Source of the DNA: Pseudomonas gregormendelii | GTDB lineage: Bacteria > Pseudomonadota > Gammaproteobacteria > Pseudomonadales > Pseudomonadaceae | NCBI RefSeq assembly: GCF_017114825.1 | Contig: NZ_JADEVO010000026.1 | Coordinates: 21,769-85,768, forward strand | DNA length: 64,000 nt | Direction of reading: 5' to 3' | Part shown: one piece after another, positions 43,961-51,834 of the stretch | Layout: the number at the start of each line of letters is the position of its first letter | Numbering within the stretch: position 1 is the first letter of the stretch | Made by a program: the position numbers and the translations under genes | Notes under the pieces: generated by a model | What the model was told of the DNA's origin: nothing | Databases searched by the model: none | Seen by the model: only the letters and a program-made list of their open reading frames with translations

Positions 43961-44401
43961 TTACTTGCCGACTTGTTTTTCCTTGATTTCCGCCAGGGTC
44001 TTGCAGTCAACGCACATGTCGGCGGTAGGGCGGGCTTCCAGTCGCTTGACGCCAATCTCGACGCCGCAGGACTCGCACCAGCCATATTCTTCGTCTTCGA
44101 TCAATTGCAGCGTCTTGTCGATCTTCTTGATCAGCTTGCGCTCGCGATCACGGGCGCGCAATTCGAGGCTGAATTCTTCTTCCTGGCTGGCACGGTCTGC
44201 CGGGTCAGGGAAGTTGGCCGCTTCGTCTTTCATGTGATCAACCGTACGGTCGACTTCCTGCATCAAGTCCTGTTTCCACTTGTTCAGGATCTTGGTGAAG
44301 TGAGCGCGCATGGGCTTGCCCATGTACTCCTCGCCCTTTACTGCCTGGTAGGGTTCGAAGCCGCTGATCGACTGGTTTTGCTGCTTTGCTTGGGTGGGCA
44401 T
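43961..44401 (-). CDS. dksA: RNA polymerase-binding transcription factor DksA
   Basis: Binds the secondary channel of RNA polymerase and works with ppGpp to repress stable-RNA promoters. It has 146 residues: coiled-coil region (about 35-110) with the tip residues in NFPDPADRASQEEE, and a C4 zinc finger CESC-N17-CVDC. It is the full-length, zinc-containing paralogue. The tRNA and rRNA-type promoters in this window have GC-rich discriminators that are typical targets. Confidence 0.97.
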   Translation of the reverse strand: MPTQAKQQNQSISGFEPYQAVKGEEYMGKPMRAHFTKILNKWKQDLMQEVDRTVDHMKDEAANFPDPADRASQEEEFSLELRARDRERKLIKKIDKTLQLIEDEEYGWCESCGVEIGVKRLEARPTADMCVDCKTLAEIKEKQVGK

Positions 44402-44733
44402 GAAATGGACCGCCTCTACTCTTGTAATCCATTGCGCAGGATTGCTCCATCACCGACACCTGCCGGCCCTGCGGCTGCAAGCGGGCGAACTTACCAGATC
44501 AAATCGGACCGCGCTACTCCCGGATGTCGAGGTAGTGGCTCAATGGGCTTGCAAATGATTGCAAAGCCTTGTCTGGTGGTGCTGGAGACCTGATCAATTA
44601 TTGATTTTAGTCAAACTTGGGGCACACGCTTGAGTCGTTTGAGACCAGCGTTATAACGCTCTGACCGCTTTAGGTTCTCGCTCGTTCCTGCGCTTGGGTA
44701 GAATCAGTTTTTTCTCCCGTTGAAGGAAGGCCG
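44402..44733. other. Divergent promoter interval dksA / aminotransferase
   Basis: No gene is seen. It holds two perfect palindromes: ATCAAT-T-ATTGAT at 44593-44605 and AGCGTTATAACGCT at 44647-44660. A possible -10 TAGAAT for the aminotransferase is at 44698-44703, with no convincing -35. Confidence 0.55.
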
Positions 44734-45906
44734 ATGGCTCAGTCCTACAGTGCCCGCAGTCGCGCGATCGAACCGTTCCACGTCATGGCCCTGCTGGCCC
44801 GCGCCAATGAGTTACAGGCTGCAGGTCACGACGTGATCCACCTGGAAATCGGCGAACCGGACTTCACTACGGCCGAGCCGATCATCCAGGCAGGCCAGGC
44901 CGCCTTGACCGCAGGCAAGACCCGTTACACTGCGGCGCGGGGGACTCCCGAGTTGCGCGAGGCTATTTCGGGGTTCTATCAGCAACGTTACGGGCTGAAT
45001 ATCGACCCTCGGCGAATATTGATCACGCCAGGCGGCTCCGGGGCACTGTTGCTGGCCAGCGCCTTGCTGGTGGATCCGGGCAAGCACTGGTTGCTGGCGG
45101 ACCCGGGGTACCCGTGCAACCGGCATTTCCTGCGGCTGGTGGAAGGTGCCGCGCAGTTAGTGCCGGTTGGCCCCGACGTGCGTTACCAATTGACCCCCGA
45201 TCTGGTGGCGCGGCATTGGGACCAGGACAGCGTCGGCGCGTTGGTGGCATCGCCCGCCAATCCGACCGGGACCATTCTGACCCGCGACGAGCTGGCGGGC
45301 CTGTCCAGTGCGATCAAGGCGCGGCACGGCCATCTGGTGGTGGACGAGATCTATCATGGCCTGACCTATGGCACCGACGCGGCCAGCGTGCTGGAAGTGG
45401 ATGACAGTGCCTTCGTGCTGAATAGTTTTTCAAAGTATTTCGGAATGACCGGCTGGCGTCTCGGTTGGCTGGTAGCGCCCGAAGCCGCCGTCGGCGAGCT
45501 GGAAAAACTTGCGCAAAATCTCTACATCAGCGCCCCAAGCATGGCTCAGCACGCTGCCCTGGCGTGCTTCGAACCAGCCACCATCAGCATTCTCGAAGAA
45601 CGCCGTGCCGAATTCGGCCGCCGCCGCGATTTCCTCCTGCCCGCTTTGCGGGAATTGGGTTTCGGCATTGCCGTAGAACCGGAGGGCGCCTTCTACTTGT
45701 ATGCCGATATCAGCAAATTCGGCGGTGATGCCTTCGCGTTCTGTCGGCATTTTCTCGAAACCGAGTATGTTGCAATTACGCCGGGGCTCGATTTTGGGCG
45801 TTACCAGGCTGGCCATCACGTGCGCTTTGCGTACACGCAAAATTTGCCGCGCCTGCAGGAAGCCGTCGAGAGAATTGCCCGCGGTCTGCGGAGCTGGCAA
45901 GGCTGA
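44734..45906 (+). CDS. PLP-dependent aminotransferase (class I)
   Basis: Fold-type I aminotransferase of 390 residues, probably acting on aspartate or aromatic amino acids; the exact substrate cannot be read from the sequence. ASPANPTGT and VDEIYHGLTYG are typical PLP-contact motifs, and the cofactor lysine lies in NSFSKYFGMTGWRLGW. A GAAGGAAGG ribosome site precedes the ATG. The last base overlaps the sfsA start (TGATG), so sfsA is translationally coupled. Confidence 0.92.
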   Translation: MAQSYSARSRAIEPFHVMALLARANELQAAGHDVIHLEIGEPDFTTAEPIIQAGQAALTAGKTRYTAARGTPELREAISGFYQQRYGLNIDPRRILITPGGSGALLLASALLVDPGKHWLLADPGYPCNRHFLRLVEGAAQLVPVGPDVRYQLTPDLVARHWDQDSVGALVASPANPTGTILTRDELAGLSSAIKARHGHLVVDEIYHGLTYGTDAASVLEVDDSAFVLNSFSKYFGMTGWRLGWLVAPEAAVGELEKLAQNLYISAPSMAQHAALACFEPATISILEERRAEFGRRRDFLLPALRELGFGIAVEPEGAFYLYADISKFGGDAFAFCRHFLETEYVAITPGLDFGRYQAGHHVRFAYTQNLPRLQEAVERIARGLRSWQG

Positions 45907-46619
45907 TGCGCTTTGATCCTCCACTCGAAGAAGGCCGGCTGATCCGTCGCTATAAGCGTTTTCTCGCCGATATCGAGACCGTGAATGGCGAGTTGCTGAC
46001 CATCCACTGTCCCAATACCGGCTCGATGCTCAACTGCCAGGTCGAGGGCGGGCAGGTCTGGTTCAGTCGCTCCAATGATCCGAAACGCAAGTTGCCCGGT
46101 ACCTGGGAGATTGGCGAAACGCCCCAGGGGCGCTTGTTCTGCGTGAACACCGGGCGCGCCAACGGCTTGATCGAGGAAGCGTTGCGCGGTGGGGTCATCA
46201 CCGAGCTGAACGGTTTCACTGAGCTCAAGCGTGAAGTGGCTTACGGTCAGGAAAGCAGTCGCATCGATTTCCGCCTGGATTACCCTGGCGGGCCAGCTTA
46301 TGTCGAAGTCAAAAGTGTCACGCTGGGTTTCGATGGCTCATCGGTAGCGGCCTTTCCTGATGCAGTCACCCAGCGCGGGGCCAAACATCTTCGGGAATTG
46401 GCGCACCTGGCGCGGGACGGGATTCGCGCGGTGCAGCTGTATTGCGTGAACCTGACCGGCATCGAGGCGGTGCGTCCGGCCCACGAAATTGATCCAGCCT
46501 ACGCCGAGGCGCTGCGTGAAGCGGTGGCCTGCGGGGTGGAAGTACTGGCCTACGGCGTGTGCTTGAGTCATGAGGGGATGCGGGTCGATCGGCGCCTGGC
46601 CGTGCTGCTCAACGGCTAA
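45906..46619 (+). CDS. sfsA: SfsA family protein
   Basis: A 237-residue protein named for stimulating sugar-fermentation genes in E. coli; it has an OB-fold and a nuclease-like domain and its true activity is not settled. Family stretches are visible: RRYKRFLADIE, CPNTGSM, and a nuclease-like core YVEVKSVTL. It starts at the aminotransferase stop (TGATG) and its stop codon overlaps that of the convergent Rieske gene. Confidence 0.93.
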   Translation: MRFDPPLEEGRLIRRYKRFLADIETVNGELLTIHCPNTGSMLNCQVEGGQVWFSRSNDPKRKLPGTWEIGETPQGRLFCVNTGRANGLIEEALRGGVITELNGFTELKREVAYGQESSRIDFRLDYPGGPAYVEVKSVTLGFDGSSVAAFPDAVTQRGAKHLRELAHLARDGIRAVQLYCVNLTGIEAVRPAHEIDPAYAEALREAVACGVEVLAYGVCLSHEGMRVDRRLAVLLNG

Positions 46620-46933
46620 AGGTTGACCCATATTCCCTGAGCGTCTTCACGGCAGTGGACCGGTGTCAGGGACTGCCCGGCGCACGGGCCGGACACGCAT
46701 TCGCCGTCCTCGATCAGGAACAGGGCGCCGTGGGTGGCGCACTGGATAAGGCTGTTGCTGGGGTCGAGAAACTGGTCGGGCTGCCATTCCAGGCCGACGC
46801 CGCGATGCGGGCAGCGATTGAGGTAGACGTAAACCTGGCCGCTGCGACGCACGGCAAAGAGTTTGCGGCCTTCGATCTCGAAGCCGCGGCTGCTGTCATC
46901 GGGCAGTTCGGTGCCTGCGCAAAAAAACTTCAT
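46616..46933 (-). CDS. Rieske [2Fe-2S] protein
   Basis: A small cytoplasmic Rieske ferredoxin of 105 residues with both cluster motifs, CPHRG and CATHG, separated by about 24 residues. It resembles the stand-alone Rieske proteins that pass electrons to oxygenases or reductases; the partner is not known. The start at MKFFCAG (46933) is chosen over a 20-codon extension. Stop codons of this gene and sfsA overlap on opposite strands. Confidence 0.88.
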   Translation of the reverse strand: MKFFCAGTELPDDSSRGFEIEGRKLFAVRRSGQVYVYLNRCPHRGVGLEWQPDQFLDPSNSLIQCATHGALFLIEDGECVSGPCAGQSLTPVHCREDAQGIWVNL

Positions 46934-46983
46934 GGCTATCCTCGAGTGCCGAAACCTCTGACAGATGTGTCCGAGCTTGACGT

Positions 46984-47002
46984 GCAAATGCAAACAATTA
47001 TC
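46984..47002 (+). promoter_or_regulatory. Fur box of the phu haem-uptake operon
   Basis: A 19-bp site with 13 matches to GATAATGATAATCATTATC; the right half AATTATC is nearly perfect. It lies 90 bp upstream of phuT. Iron regulation of phu genes by Fur is known in P. aeruginosa. Confidence 0.6.
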
Positions 47003-47091
47003 AAATGCCGGCTTCGCCCGCTGGAGGCCGGATGTCGAGGATACTTGGCCTGCCGCCTCCCTGTCCGGGAAAACCTTAAAGGAAGCTATTC

Positions 47092-47964
47092 ATGCGCCTG
47101 AGTACCCGCGTTGCTGCGCTCTGTATCGGACTGCTCGCCAGTCATCATGCGACGGCGACCGAGTTGCCCCAGCGGTGGGTCAGCGCAGGTGGCGCGGTAT
47201 CGGAATGGGTCAGCGTCCTGGGGGGAGAGTCGAAGCTGGTCGGGGTCGACACCACCAGCCAGCACCCGCCAGCGCTCAAGGCGTTACCGAGCATTGGCTA
47301 TCAGCGCCAGCTGTCGGCGGAGGGCATTCTGAGCCTGCGCCCACACATTCTTGTGGGGACCGAGGAAATGGGGCCACCACCGGTGTTGTCGCAGGTGCGC
47401 ACTGCGGGGGTGCAGGTCGAATTGTTCTCGGCCCAGCCTGACCTGGCGGCATTGCAGGGTAATTTGCAGCACCTGGGCAAATTGCTGGGTGCTGAGGAGC
47501 AGGCGTCCCGGGCGTTCCAGTCCTACCGCGCGCAACTTGACGAGCAACAGCTTCGGGTGACCCAGGCGCAGCTCAAGCAAAAGGCTCCCGGAGTGCTGTT
47601 GCTGGTCGGTCATGCCGGTGGCAAACCGTTGATCGCCGGCCAGGGCACGGCTGCAGACTGGATGCTGCAGAAGGCCGGCGGGCACAACCTGGCAACTCAT
47701 ACCGGCTACAAGCCGTTTTCCGTCGAAGCGCTGGCCAACCTCAATCCGCAGGTGCTGGTGTTCGCCGATCGCGTGCTGACAGGTGAAGAGGCCCGCCCGG
47801 CGTTGTTCAGGGAAAACCCGATTCTTTCCTCGACCCTTGCCGCCAAAAACGGGCGGGTCATCCAACTGGATCCGACCTTGCTGGTAGGCGGGCTGGGGCC
47901 GCGCTTGCCCGATGCGTTGAGGTCGCTCGCTGACGGCTTCTACCCGGGTATGTCCGCGCAATGA
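47092..47964 (+). CDS. phuT: Haem ABC transporter periplasmic binding protein PhuT
   Basis: Cluster-A-type binding protein of 290 residues for haem import. A signal peptide ends near ATA-TELPQ, and two lobes are joined by a long helix (about residues 125-165, AFQSYRAQLDEQQLRVTQAQ). PhuT and HmuT hold haem by a Tyr; candidates are in IGYQRQL and HTGYKPF. Overlaps phuU by 4 bp. No TonB-dependent receptor or haem oxygenase gene is next to it in this window. Confidence 0.93.
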   Translation: MRLSTRVAALCIGLLASHHATATELPQRWVSAGGAVSEWVSVLGGESKLVGVDTTSQHPPALKALPSIGYQRQLSAEGILSLRPHILVGTEEMGPPPVLSQVRTAGVQVELFSAQPDLAALQGNLQHLGKLLGAEEQASRAFQSYRAQLDEQQLRVTQAQLKQKAPGVLLLVGHAGGKPLIAGQGTAADWMLQKAGGHNLATHTGYKPFSVEALANLNPQVLVFADRVLTGEEARPALFRENPILSSTLAAKNGRVIQLDPTLLVGGLGPRLPDALRSLADGFYPGMSAQ

Positions 47965-48998
47965 CCGTGCTGGTCAAACCCCGAACCCTGTTCATCGGCT
48001 TGAGCCTGCTGTGTCTGCTGGCTATCTGGTTGTCGTTGGCGCTCGGGCCGGTCAGCCTGCCCTTGGTCGACACCTTGCGCGCCGGCTTGCGCATGGTGGG
48101 CGTGCCCATCGCGCCTGAAGGCCTGGAGCAGGCCGAATTGATCCTCGGTCAGATTCGCCTGCCCCGAACCCTGCTAGGCCTGGCGGTAGGCGGGGTGTTG
48201 GCGCTGTCTGGCGTGGCGATGCAGGGTTTGTTTCGCAACCCGCTGGCCGATCCAGGGCTGGTGGGGGTCTCCAGTGGCGCTGCCTTGGGGGCGGCCATCG
48301 CGATTGTCGGCGGCTCGGCATTTGGCGGGCTTCCGGAGTCCTTCGGGCCCTATCTTTTATCGCTGTGTGCCTTCCTCGGTGGGCTGGGGGTGACCGCGCT
48401 GGTGTATCGACTGGGCCGGCGCAACGGTCAGACAAATGTCGCGACCATGTTGTTGGCCGGTATCGCCCTGACAGCGTTGGCGGGTTCGGCCGTGGGGCTC
48501 TTCACTTATATGGCCGATGACGCGACCCTGCGCACCCTGACTTTCTGGAACCTGGGCAGCCTCAATGGCGCCAGTTACTCGCGACTCTGGCCCTTGTTAT
48601 TGGTCAGTGTCGGCGTGGCGCTATGGTTGCCGCGCCGGGCGAGGGCGCTGAACGCGTTATTGTTGGGCGAGTCCGAAGCCGGTCACCTGGGCATCGACGT
48701 CGAAAGGCTCAAGCGCGAACTGGTGTTTTGCACCGCGCTGGGGGTCGGCGCGGCGGTGGCGGCGGCTGGCATGATCGGCTTTGTCGGGTTAGTGGTGCCG
48801 CACCTGGTGCGACTGCTGGCCGGTCCCGACCATCGGGTGCTGTTACCGGCTTCGATACTGGCCGGTGCCAGCCTGCTGTTGTTTGCCGATCTGGTCGCCC
48901 GTCTGGCCCTGGCGCCGGCCGAGCTGCCGATCGGGATAGTCACCGCGTTCATCGGCGCCCCGTTCTTTCTATTGCTACTGGTCCGGAGGCGCGTGTGA
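47961..48998 (+). CDS. phuU: Haem ABC transporter permease PhuU
   Basis: FecCD-type permease of 345 residues with about ten membrane helices. Motifs include LGQIRLPRTLLGLAVGGVLALSG and GFVGLVVPHLVRLLAGPDHR, the cytoplasmic coupling region for PhuV. Overlaps phuT (ATGA) and phuV (TGATG), so the three transporter genes form one tightly coupled operon. Confidence 0.95.
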   Translation: MTVLVKPRTLFIGLSLLCLLAIWLSLALGPVSLPLVDTLRAGLRMVGVPIAPEGLEQAELILGQIRLPRTLLGLAVGGVLALSGVAMQGLFRNPLADPGLVGVSSGAALGAAIAIVGGSAFGGLPESFGPYLLSLCAFLGGLGVTALVYRLGRRNGQTNVATMLLAGIALTALAGSAVGLFTYMADDATLRTLTFWNLGSLNGASYSRLWPLLLVSVGVALWLPRRARALNALLLGESEAGHLGIDVERLKRELVFCTALGVGAAVAAAGMIGFVGLVVPHLVRLLAGPDHRVLLPASILAGASLLLFADLVARLALAPAELPIGIVTAFIGAPFFLLLLVRRRV

Positions 48999-49765
48999 TG
49001 CTGCGTACGCAAAATCTGCAAATCCGCAGGGGCACCAAGACGGTGCTGACGGACATCACGCTTGAGCTCAAGCCTGGAGAAGTGCTCGGCGTGCTGGGCC
49101 CCAACGGTGCAGGCAAAAGTACTTTGCTGGGGGCGTTGTGCGATGAGTTGAAGGCTGATCAGGGCAGCGTCTGGCTCGATGAGCTGGAGTTGAGTCAGTG
49201 CACGGGTGTCCAGCGAGCCCAGCGACTGGCCGTATTGCCGCAAGTCTCGACGCTGGACTTCGCCTTCCGTGTCGAGGAAGTTGTCGGTATGGGCCGCTTG
49301 CCTTATCAAACCGGTCGAGTGCGCGATGACGAAATCATCGCTGCCGCCTTGCAGGCCGCTGACGCCGGTCACTTGAGCGGCCGCAGCTACCTGGCCCTGT
49401 CGGGTGGCGAACGCCAGCGGGTGCATCTGGCCAGGGTGCTGGCGCAGTTGTGGCCGGGGCAGGCTGGGCAGACCTTGTTACTCGATGAGCCGACCTCAAT
49501 GCTCGATCCGCTGCACCAGCACACCACGTTGCAAGCCGTGCGCGAATTTGCCAACCGGGGCGCGGCAGTGCTGGTGATCCTGCATGACCTGAACTTGGCC
49601 GCGCGCTATTGTGATCGCCTGTTGCTGCTCGAAGGCGGCCGGCAGGTGGCGCTGGATACGCCCGAGCAGGTACTGCGCCCGGAGCCGCTGAAGGCGGTGT
49701 TCGGGCTCGAAGTGCTGGTGCAGCCGCATCCTGAGCGTGGTCATCCGCTGATCATTGCTCGTTGA
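48998..49765 (+). CDS. phuV: Haem ABC transporter ATPase PhuV
   Basis: ATP-binding subunit of 255 residues. Walker A GPNGAGKST, signature LSGGERQRVHLAR, Walker B TLLLDEPTSMLD and the switch His in VILHDLNLAARY are all present. The start is the ATG at 48998, one base into the phuU stop codon; frames that begin 375 bp earlier are out of phase with the true phuU gene and are not real. Confidence 0.96.
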   Translation: MLRTQNLQIRRGTKTVLTDITLELKPGEVLGVLGPNGAGKSTLLGALCDELKADQGSVWLDELELSQCTGVQRAQRLAVLPQVSTLDFAFRVEEVVGMGRLPYQTGRVRDDEIIAAALQAADAGHLSGRSYLALSGGERQRVHLARVLAQLWPGQAGQTLLLDEPTSMLDPLHQHTTLQAVREFANRGAAVLVILHDLNLAARYCDRLLLLEGGRQVALDTPEQVLRPEPLKAVFGLEVLVQPHPERGHPLIIAR

Positions 49766-49786
49766 ATCTGTCATAGGAGCGTAAAC

Positions 49787-50671
49787 ATGCGCGCAGTCTT
49801 GATTCTGGTGGTGCTCCTGCTGGGTGCCTGTACGCATGTTTCCGCGCCGCCACCTGCTCCACCTCCGCCGCCGCCTTTAGCCGGGGAGATTCGTGACCTG
49901 CGCACTGGCCAGGTGTTGACGGCAGAGCAACTGCTGGCGGCGCTGGCCAGGCCATCGCGGCTGATCGTGGGCGAGCAACACGACAATCGTGATCACCACG
50001 CCCTGCAGTTGTGGTTGTTGCAAGCCTTGGGTGAGCAACGAACCCAAGGCAGCCTGCTGCTCGAAATGCTCACCCCGGACCAACAACCGCATGTCGATCA
50101 GGTTCGTCAGGCCTCCAAGCCCCCGGCGGATTTGCGCGATGCATTGGCCTGGCAGGAAGGTTGGGACTGGGCGCTGTACGGGCCCATCATTCAGTTTGCC
50201 CTGACCCAGCCGTATCCCTTGCTTGCCGCAAACCTGGACCCATTGGAAGTCCGTGCGGCGTATACCCATCCGGCGACGCCAAGCGGTCCTCGGTCCAACG
50301 CAGAGGACGTAAAGGATGAACTGCAGAAGCAAGTCCGCGACTCCCATTGCGGCCTGCTGCCCAAGTCGCAACTGCCCGCGATGCTGGCGGTCCAGCAACA
50401 ACGGGACCGACGCATGGCCGAACGCCTGCTCGCAGCGCCTGAGCCTGCCTTGCTGTTCGCTGGCGCTTTTCATGCGCGCAAGGATGTCGGCGTGCCGATC
50501 CATTTGCTGGATCTGGGGGCGCAGGAAGGAGCGACGGTGTTGATGCTGGCTCAGCAGGGCAGTGAGGTCACGGTGGGGATGGCGGATTATGTCTGGTATA
50601 CGCCGAAGGTGAAGGCACCGGATTATTGTAAGCAGATGCGCAAGCAGCTCGGAAAAGCTCGCAAAAAATGA
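49787..50671 (+). CDS. phuW: ChaN-like haem-binding lipoprotein
   Basis: A lipoprotein of 294 residues with lipobox LLGAC (Cys15) and a proline-rich linker (APPPAPPPPPPLA). The ChaN domain (about residues 50-260) includes IVGEQHDNRDHHALQ, which resembles the TIKI/EreA-type metal site. ChaN of Campylobacter binds cofacial haems at the outer membrane. It follows phuV by 21 bp with an AGGAG box, so it is part of the haem-uptake operon; the position corresponds to phuW of P. aeruginosa. Confidence 0.87.
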   Translation: MRAVLILVVLLLGACTHVSAPPPAPPPPPPLAGEIRDLRTGQVLTAEQLLAALARPSRLIVGEQHDNRDHHALQLWLLQALGEQRTQGSLLLEMLTPDQQPHVDQVRQASKPPADLRDALAWQEGWDWALYGPIIQFALTQPYPLLAANLDPLEVRAAYTHPATPSGPRSNAEDVKDELQKQVRDSHCGLLPKSQLPAMLAVQQQRDRRMAERLLAAPEPALLFAGAFHARKDVGVPIHLLDLGAQEGATVLMLAQQGSEVTVGMADYVWYTPKVKAPDYCKQMRKQLGKARKK

Positions 50672-50695
50672 AAGGCCGGGCACATTTCAGCGGGC

Positions 50696-50722
50696 AAAAA
50701 AAGACCCGGCAAGAGCCGGGTC
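50696..50722 (-). terminator. Rho-independent terminator of prrF
   Basis: Perfect 8-bp GC-rich stem with AAGA (plus strand) loop, followed on the minus strand by seven T. Confidence 0.92.
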
Positions 50723-50807
50723 AAATAACCGTGATTAGCCTGATGAGGAGATATCTGAGAGTCCGAACCAAGGGCTGTTCAAATATCGACCAGTCTCGCG
50801 ACCAGTT
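50696..50807 (-). ncRNA. prrF: PrrF small RNA (iron-sparing)
   Basis: An RNA of about 112 nt beginning AACTGGTCGCGAG, with the conserved antisense core agatatctcctcatcaggct (about 50733-50752) that pairs with mRNAs of iron-rich proteins such as sodB. It ends in GACCCGGC-AAGA-GCCGGGTC (50703-50722) with a seven-base U-tail. A Fur box overlaps its promoter. Like P. aeruginosa prrF1/2 it lies beside phuW, but only one copy is present here. Confidence 0.92.
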
Positions 50808-50809
50808 GT

Positions 50810-50828
50810 GATAATCATAGCGATTCTC
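50810..50828 (-). promoter_or_regulatory. Fur box over the prrF promoter
   Basis: On the plus strand GATAATCATAGCGATTCTC, 14 of 19 matches to the Fur consensus. It covers the prrF -10 element, so iron-loaded Fur would block transcription. Confidence 0.75.
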
Positions 50829-50841
50829 ATTACCATGTCAA
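50814..50841 (-). promoter_or_regulatory. Sigma-70 promoter of prrF
   Basis: Minus strand TTGACA (50841-50836), 16-bp spacer, TATGAT (50819-50814); predicted start at 50807, exactly at AACTGG. Confidence 0.85.
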
Positions 50842-50917
50842 CAGCTGATTGATCGTTAATTTGTAATCGCCCTGAAAGCCAAGTAATCAGAGGCTTTCAG
50901 GCCAGTCAGCGGGCAAC

Positions 50918-51190
50918 TCAGTTCTTGTGCCGTGAAGAGATGGCTTCCAGCTGCTTGTTCAGCGCTTCCTTTCGCTCCGCGGGAATATCGTTCCAGTGCA
51001 CGTCCATCAGCGCACCTTCGATCGCATACAACAACACCTTGGACGCTCGAAACCCGCGCGTGCGCACGGCCCGATAGGCATCCACCGCCCCGAGGCGACG
51101 CAAGTCCGAGGCGCTGTGAATGCCCACGGCATGCAACCACTGCGCTGACGTCTTGCCAAGATTCTTCAGGTGTTGCAGTTCATCATTCAT
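50918..51190 (-). CDS. TfoX C-terminal-domain protein
   Basis: A 90-residue protein with a helix-hairpin-helix-like TfoX/Sxy C-terminal domain: LGKTSAQWLHAVGIHSASDLRRLGAVDAYRAV. The N-terminal TfoX domain is missing, so it is not a full competence regulator. The start at 51190 has a perfect AGGAGG box 4 bp away; a TTG directly before it is not needed. Function unknown. Confidence 0.82.
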   Translation of the reverse strand: MNDELQHLKNLGKTSAQWLHAVGIHSASDLRRLGAVDAYRAVRTRGFRASKVLLYAIEGALMDVHWNDIPAERKEALNKQLEAISSRHKN

Positions 51191-51399
51191 CAAGCCTCCT
51201 TGCGACGGCCGAATGGGAGCGTGGGCAAGCTTCTCAGGAGTGTAGCCATCAGCAGGAAAAGCGTGATTGTTTGGTCGGTTTCAGGGCAAAAGCTTCTAAG
51301 CGGTCTTGATGCCGGACTGGGCAGCTGGCCTTTTGCGCGGGTAGGCGTAAGCAGTCCAGCGCAGAGCGGGGGGCGCCGGACGTGAGTTCATGCGCGATT

Positions 51400-51744
51400 T
51401 CAGCGGGTGCGATAGCGCAGGCGCGTACCGAAATTCATCGACATCAGGATTTCGTCTGCACTCAGTTCGGGCGGAAAGTAAGCGCCCGAGATCTGGGCGT
51501 GAGCCAGGCTCGCACCTTCCATGGAAGATTTGCGAAAGTCGATGCCGCGCAAGTCGGCGGAGCGGAAGTAGGCGTCGGTGAAATCCACGCCATCGGCATT
51601 CAGTTCGCGCAGGTCCAGGCCGCGAAAGTCGCCTCCGACCATGTCTATGACGCCCTCGCTTGGGCGTTCGCTGTTGAAGCCTGTGATGTCGTCCTTGTGC
51701 AGCAAGGCATAGAGCGGAGTGTCGAGGAGTTTGGGCTGGCTCAT
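51400..51744 (-). CDS. Pentapeptide-repeat protein
   Basis: A 114-residue protein with about seven A(D/N)LxX-type repeats between residues 38 and 90 (DFRGLDLRELNADGVDFTDAY and following), predicted to form a short right-handed beta-helix. The flanks are not repetitive. It precedes a phosphotransferase/ATPase gene... in the same orientation, 91 bp upstream of nothing else recognisable. No function is assigned. Confidence 0.82.
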   Translation of the reverse strand: MSQPKLLDTPLYALLHKDDITGFNSERPSEGVIDMVGGDFRGLDLRELNADGVDFTDAYFRSADLRGIDFRKSSMEGASLAHAQISGAYFPPELSADEILMSMNFGTRLRYRTR

Positions 51745-51834
51745 GTCACATCACCTGTTGGATTTATGACGCCAGTATAGTGCCACTATCGGGCGCCCGT
51801 GAGGTCGGCGAAGACCTCACGGACGAAATGCCCC

